Assembly (NCBI GenBank): GCA_945901215.1
Contig: CAMDKE010000149.1
Coordinates: 1 to 6,819, forward strand
Direction of reading: 5' to 3'
Origin: Comamonas sp. lk
Lineage (GTDB): Bacteria; Pseudomonadota; Gammaproteobacteria; Burkholderiales; Burkholderiaceae_C
DNA length: 6,819 bases
The translations under genes and the position numbers were made by a program. Positions 5,872-6,819 of the stretch are shown piece by piece. How positions within the stretch are numbered: the stretch's first letter is position 1; every line of letters starts with the position of its first letter. Below the pieces are notes generated by a model. The model worked only from the letters and a program-made list of their open reading frames with translations. It made no database searches and was not told the DNA's origin.

Positions 5872-6228
5872 TCAAGGACGAAGCAAATAGATTTGTGACT
5901 CGCGACAACTTAATGTGACCGCTGATTTCAACCGCATAGGAAAAGGGAATTTTGAAATGTTCGGCGCTTGTATGGCTCGGCGCCTATCTACAGTGCGCAA
6001 GAAATATGGGCCATGAATGATTTTGGCGCCGGTGCGCGCACGCGATTCGTGGCTTGACATAAAGAAAACCTGCTCGAAAACTCGGACGCTGGGCTTTTGC
6101 CCTCGATTCTTATTCTTGGCGTATTCCGAATACCACCCCGACATAGGCCGGTAGTTTAGAGGATTGCGTTTATGGTTTAGCAAAGATCCTCAGCTAGTTG
6201 CAAATGCAGTTAAACAGGACTGCGCAAT
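5872..6228. other. Gap between the RTX-like gene and gnd; no convincing gene
   Basis: This stretch probably holds the upstream control region of gnd-zwf, but no clear -35/-10 pair was found on the minus strand. It has a perfect 13-base dyad GTATTC-C-GAATAC (6121-6133), a 10-base palindrome GTGCGCGCAC (6032-6041) and a 4-bp stem GGGC-TTTT-GCCC (6091-6102). A minus-strand open frame (5872-6183, or 62 residues from the ATG at 6060) ends 5 bases before the terminator-like hairpin. Its product matches nothing I recognise and has only a weak ribosome site, so it is not called as a gene. Confidence 0.5.
6121..6133. repeat. Perfect 13-base dyad GTATTC-C-GAATAC
   Basis: Six-base arms with one central base, about 310 bases upstream of gnd and about 95 bases after the RTX-like stop. 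The size and symmetry would suit a dimeric regulator, but no matching second copy or nearby promoter was found. Confidence 0.35.
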
Positions 6229-6819
6229 TCATCCCTTTACCGTCAACACAGCCAGAAAGCCCGTGGTCAGAGGATCGGTCATTTGTGGTTTCTTCGCTGG
6301 GTCTGCATACATGTTTGCGGCCGATGAAGCGCCCGCCAACACAGGGGTTCCGTAGGCGTCAAACTGCTGCATTGCGTCGGCCAGAGCGCCGGCAGATGCC
6401 AGAGGCCGAGAGTTTGGAAATGCCAGCGCCTGAGAGTCGGTTGATCTGATAAAGCTAGGTTGCCCCTCACTTGCCATAGCGATCTGGTGCGAAACCATAG
6501 CTTGCACTAGCCCGCTTACCCTCGCGCCCAGGTCCTTGGGATTGGCTACCAGTGCTACCGCCGGCGCCGTATCGAGGGTCTGGAACCAGACGTCGCCCGC
6601 CGCGTGGCTCGCACCATCGGTGGTTTGGTAAGTGCTGATCAGCCCCACGGTGTTGCCATGGTCGGCAATAGCGGTCTTCTGCGTCTCCAAGCTGATGCTC
6701 GCAATACCCAGCGACGCCATGGATTTGAGCTCACCGCCGGTGCTCACACCATCCGAGTTGGCATCCACCCACACTTGCAGATCGGCAAACCCGGCGTCTG
6801 CTGCGCTGATGATTCCGTC
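6229..6819 (-). CDS. RTX/hemolysin-type calcium-binding protein, C-terminal end (5' partial)
   Basis: The minus-strand frame is open to the right edge and ends at TGA 6229-6231, so only the last 196 residues are seen. The visible start begins DGIISAADAGFADLQ and runs into VWVDANSDGVSTGGEL, an EF-hand-like calcium loop with D19, N21, D23, V25, T27 and E30 at positions 1, 3, 5, 7, 9 and 12, then a SMASLGIASISL stretch. This block is typical of very large RTX-type repeat proteins of Burkholderiales. The remaining ~150 residues are low in charge and rich in Ala/Ser/Gly, with LADAMQQFDAYGTPVLAG near the end. In this group the C-terminus usually carries the uncleaved type I secretion signal, so secretion or surface display (adhesin-like) is inferred. 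No GGxGxDxLx nonapeptides are visible in this part, and the exact role is unknown. Confidence 0.75.
   Translation of the reverse strand, partial: DGIISAADAGFADLQVWVDANSDGVSTGGELKSMASLGIASISLETQKTAIADHGNTVGLISTYQTTDGASHAAGDVWFQTLDTAPAVALVANPKDLGARVSGLVQAMVSHQIAMASEGQPSFIRSTDSQALAFPNSRPLASAGALADAMQQFDAYGTPVLAGASSAANMYADPAKKPQMTDPLTTGFLAVLTVKG

Noticed and set aside
6054..6082. Perfect plus-strand -35 box TTGACA at 6054-6059
   Set aside because: No -10-like hexamer lies 16-18 bases downstream (AAAACT region), and no plus-strand gene follows.

Overview
The window looks like chromosomal DNA of a betaproteobacterium, probably Burkholderiales and possibly Comamonadaceae (Rhodoferax/Polaromonas-like). 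That placement is inferred from the YihY-type C-terminus, the paired gnd-zwf genes with a short-form 6-phosphogluconate dehydrogenase, the style of the RTX-like protein tail and the roughly 60% GC of the housekeeping genes. No rRNA or tRNA is present to confirm it.

Layout, left to right: the 3' end of a YihY/BrkB-family inner-membrane protein gene (+, cut by the left edge); a 2OG-Fe(II) oxygenase-like gene (-); a small SET-domain protein gene (+); an arginyltransferase-like (ATE C-terminal/GNAT fold) gene (-) placed 5 bases after a CxxCxxCC cysteine-cluster gene (-); a 263-base gap with a nested dyad; zwf (-) and gnd (-), 8 bases prevents any promoter between them from being likely, so they read as one operon transcribed gnd then zwf; a 415-base gap with a terminator-like hairpin just before gnd; and the 3' end of a gene for a large RTX/calcium-binding-type protein (-, cut by the right edge).

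gnd and zwf encode two NADPH/NAD(P)H-producing steps of the oxidative pentose phosphate route: glucose-6-phosphate to 6-phosphogluconolactone, and 6-phosphogluconate to ribulose-5-phosphate. Between them and yihY lies an accessory block (about 293-3025) of four genes that all resemble protein-modifying enzymes or cofactor proteins: a 2OG-Fe(II) hydroxylase-like protein, a SET lysine-methyltransferase-like protein, an aminoacyl-tRNA-protein-transferase-like protein and a Cys-rich metal-binding protein. Its left part is clearly AT-richer (sample lines 28-48% GC) than zwf/gnd (sample lines 60-63%), which suggests acquisition by transfer. This block is the most interesting part of the window; its function as a system is a hypothesis only.

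Smaller points of interest: the yihY-like reading frame ends inside a short palindrome that supplies its last codons and stop; and an intrinsic-terminator-like hairpin with a run of seven T lies in the gnd leader, where it could act as an attenuator.
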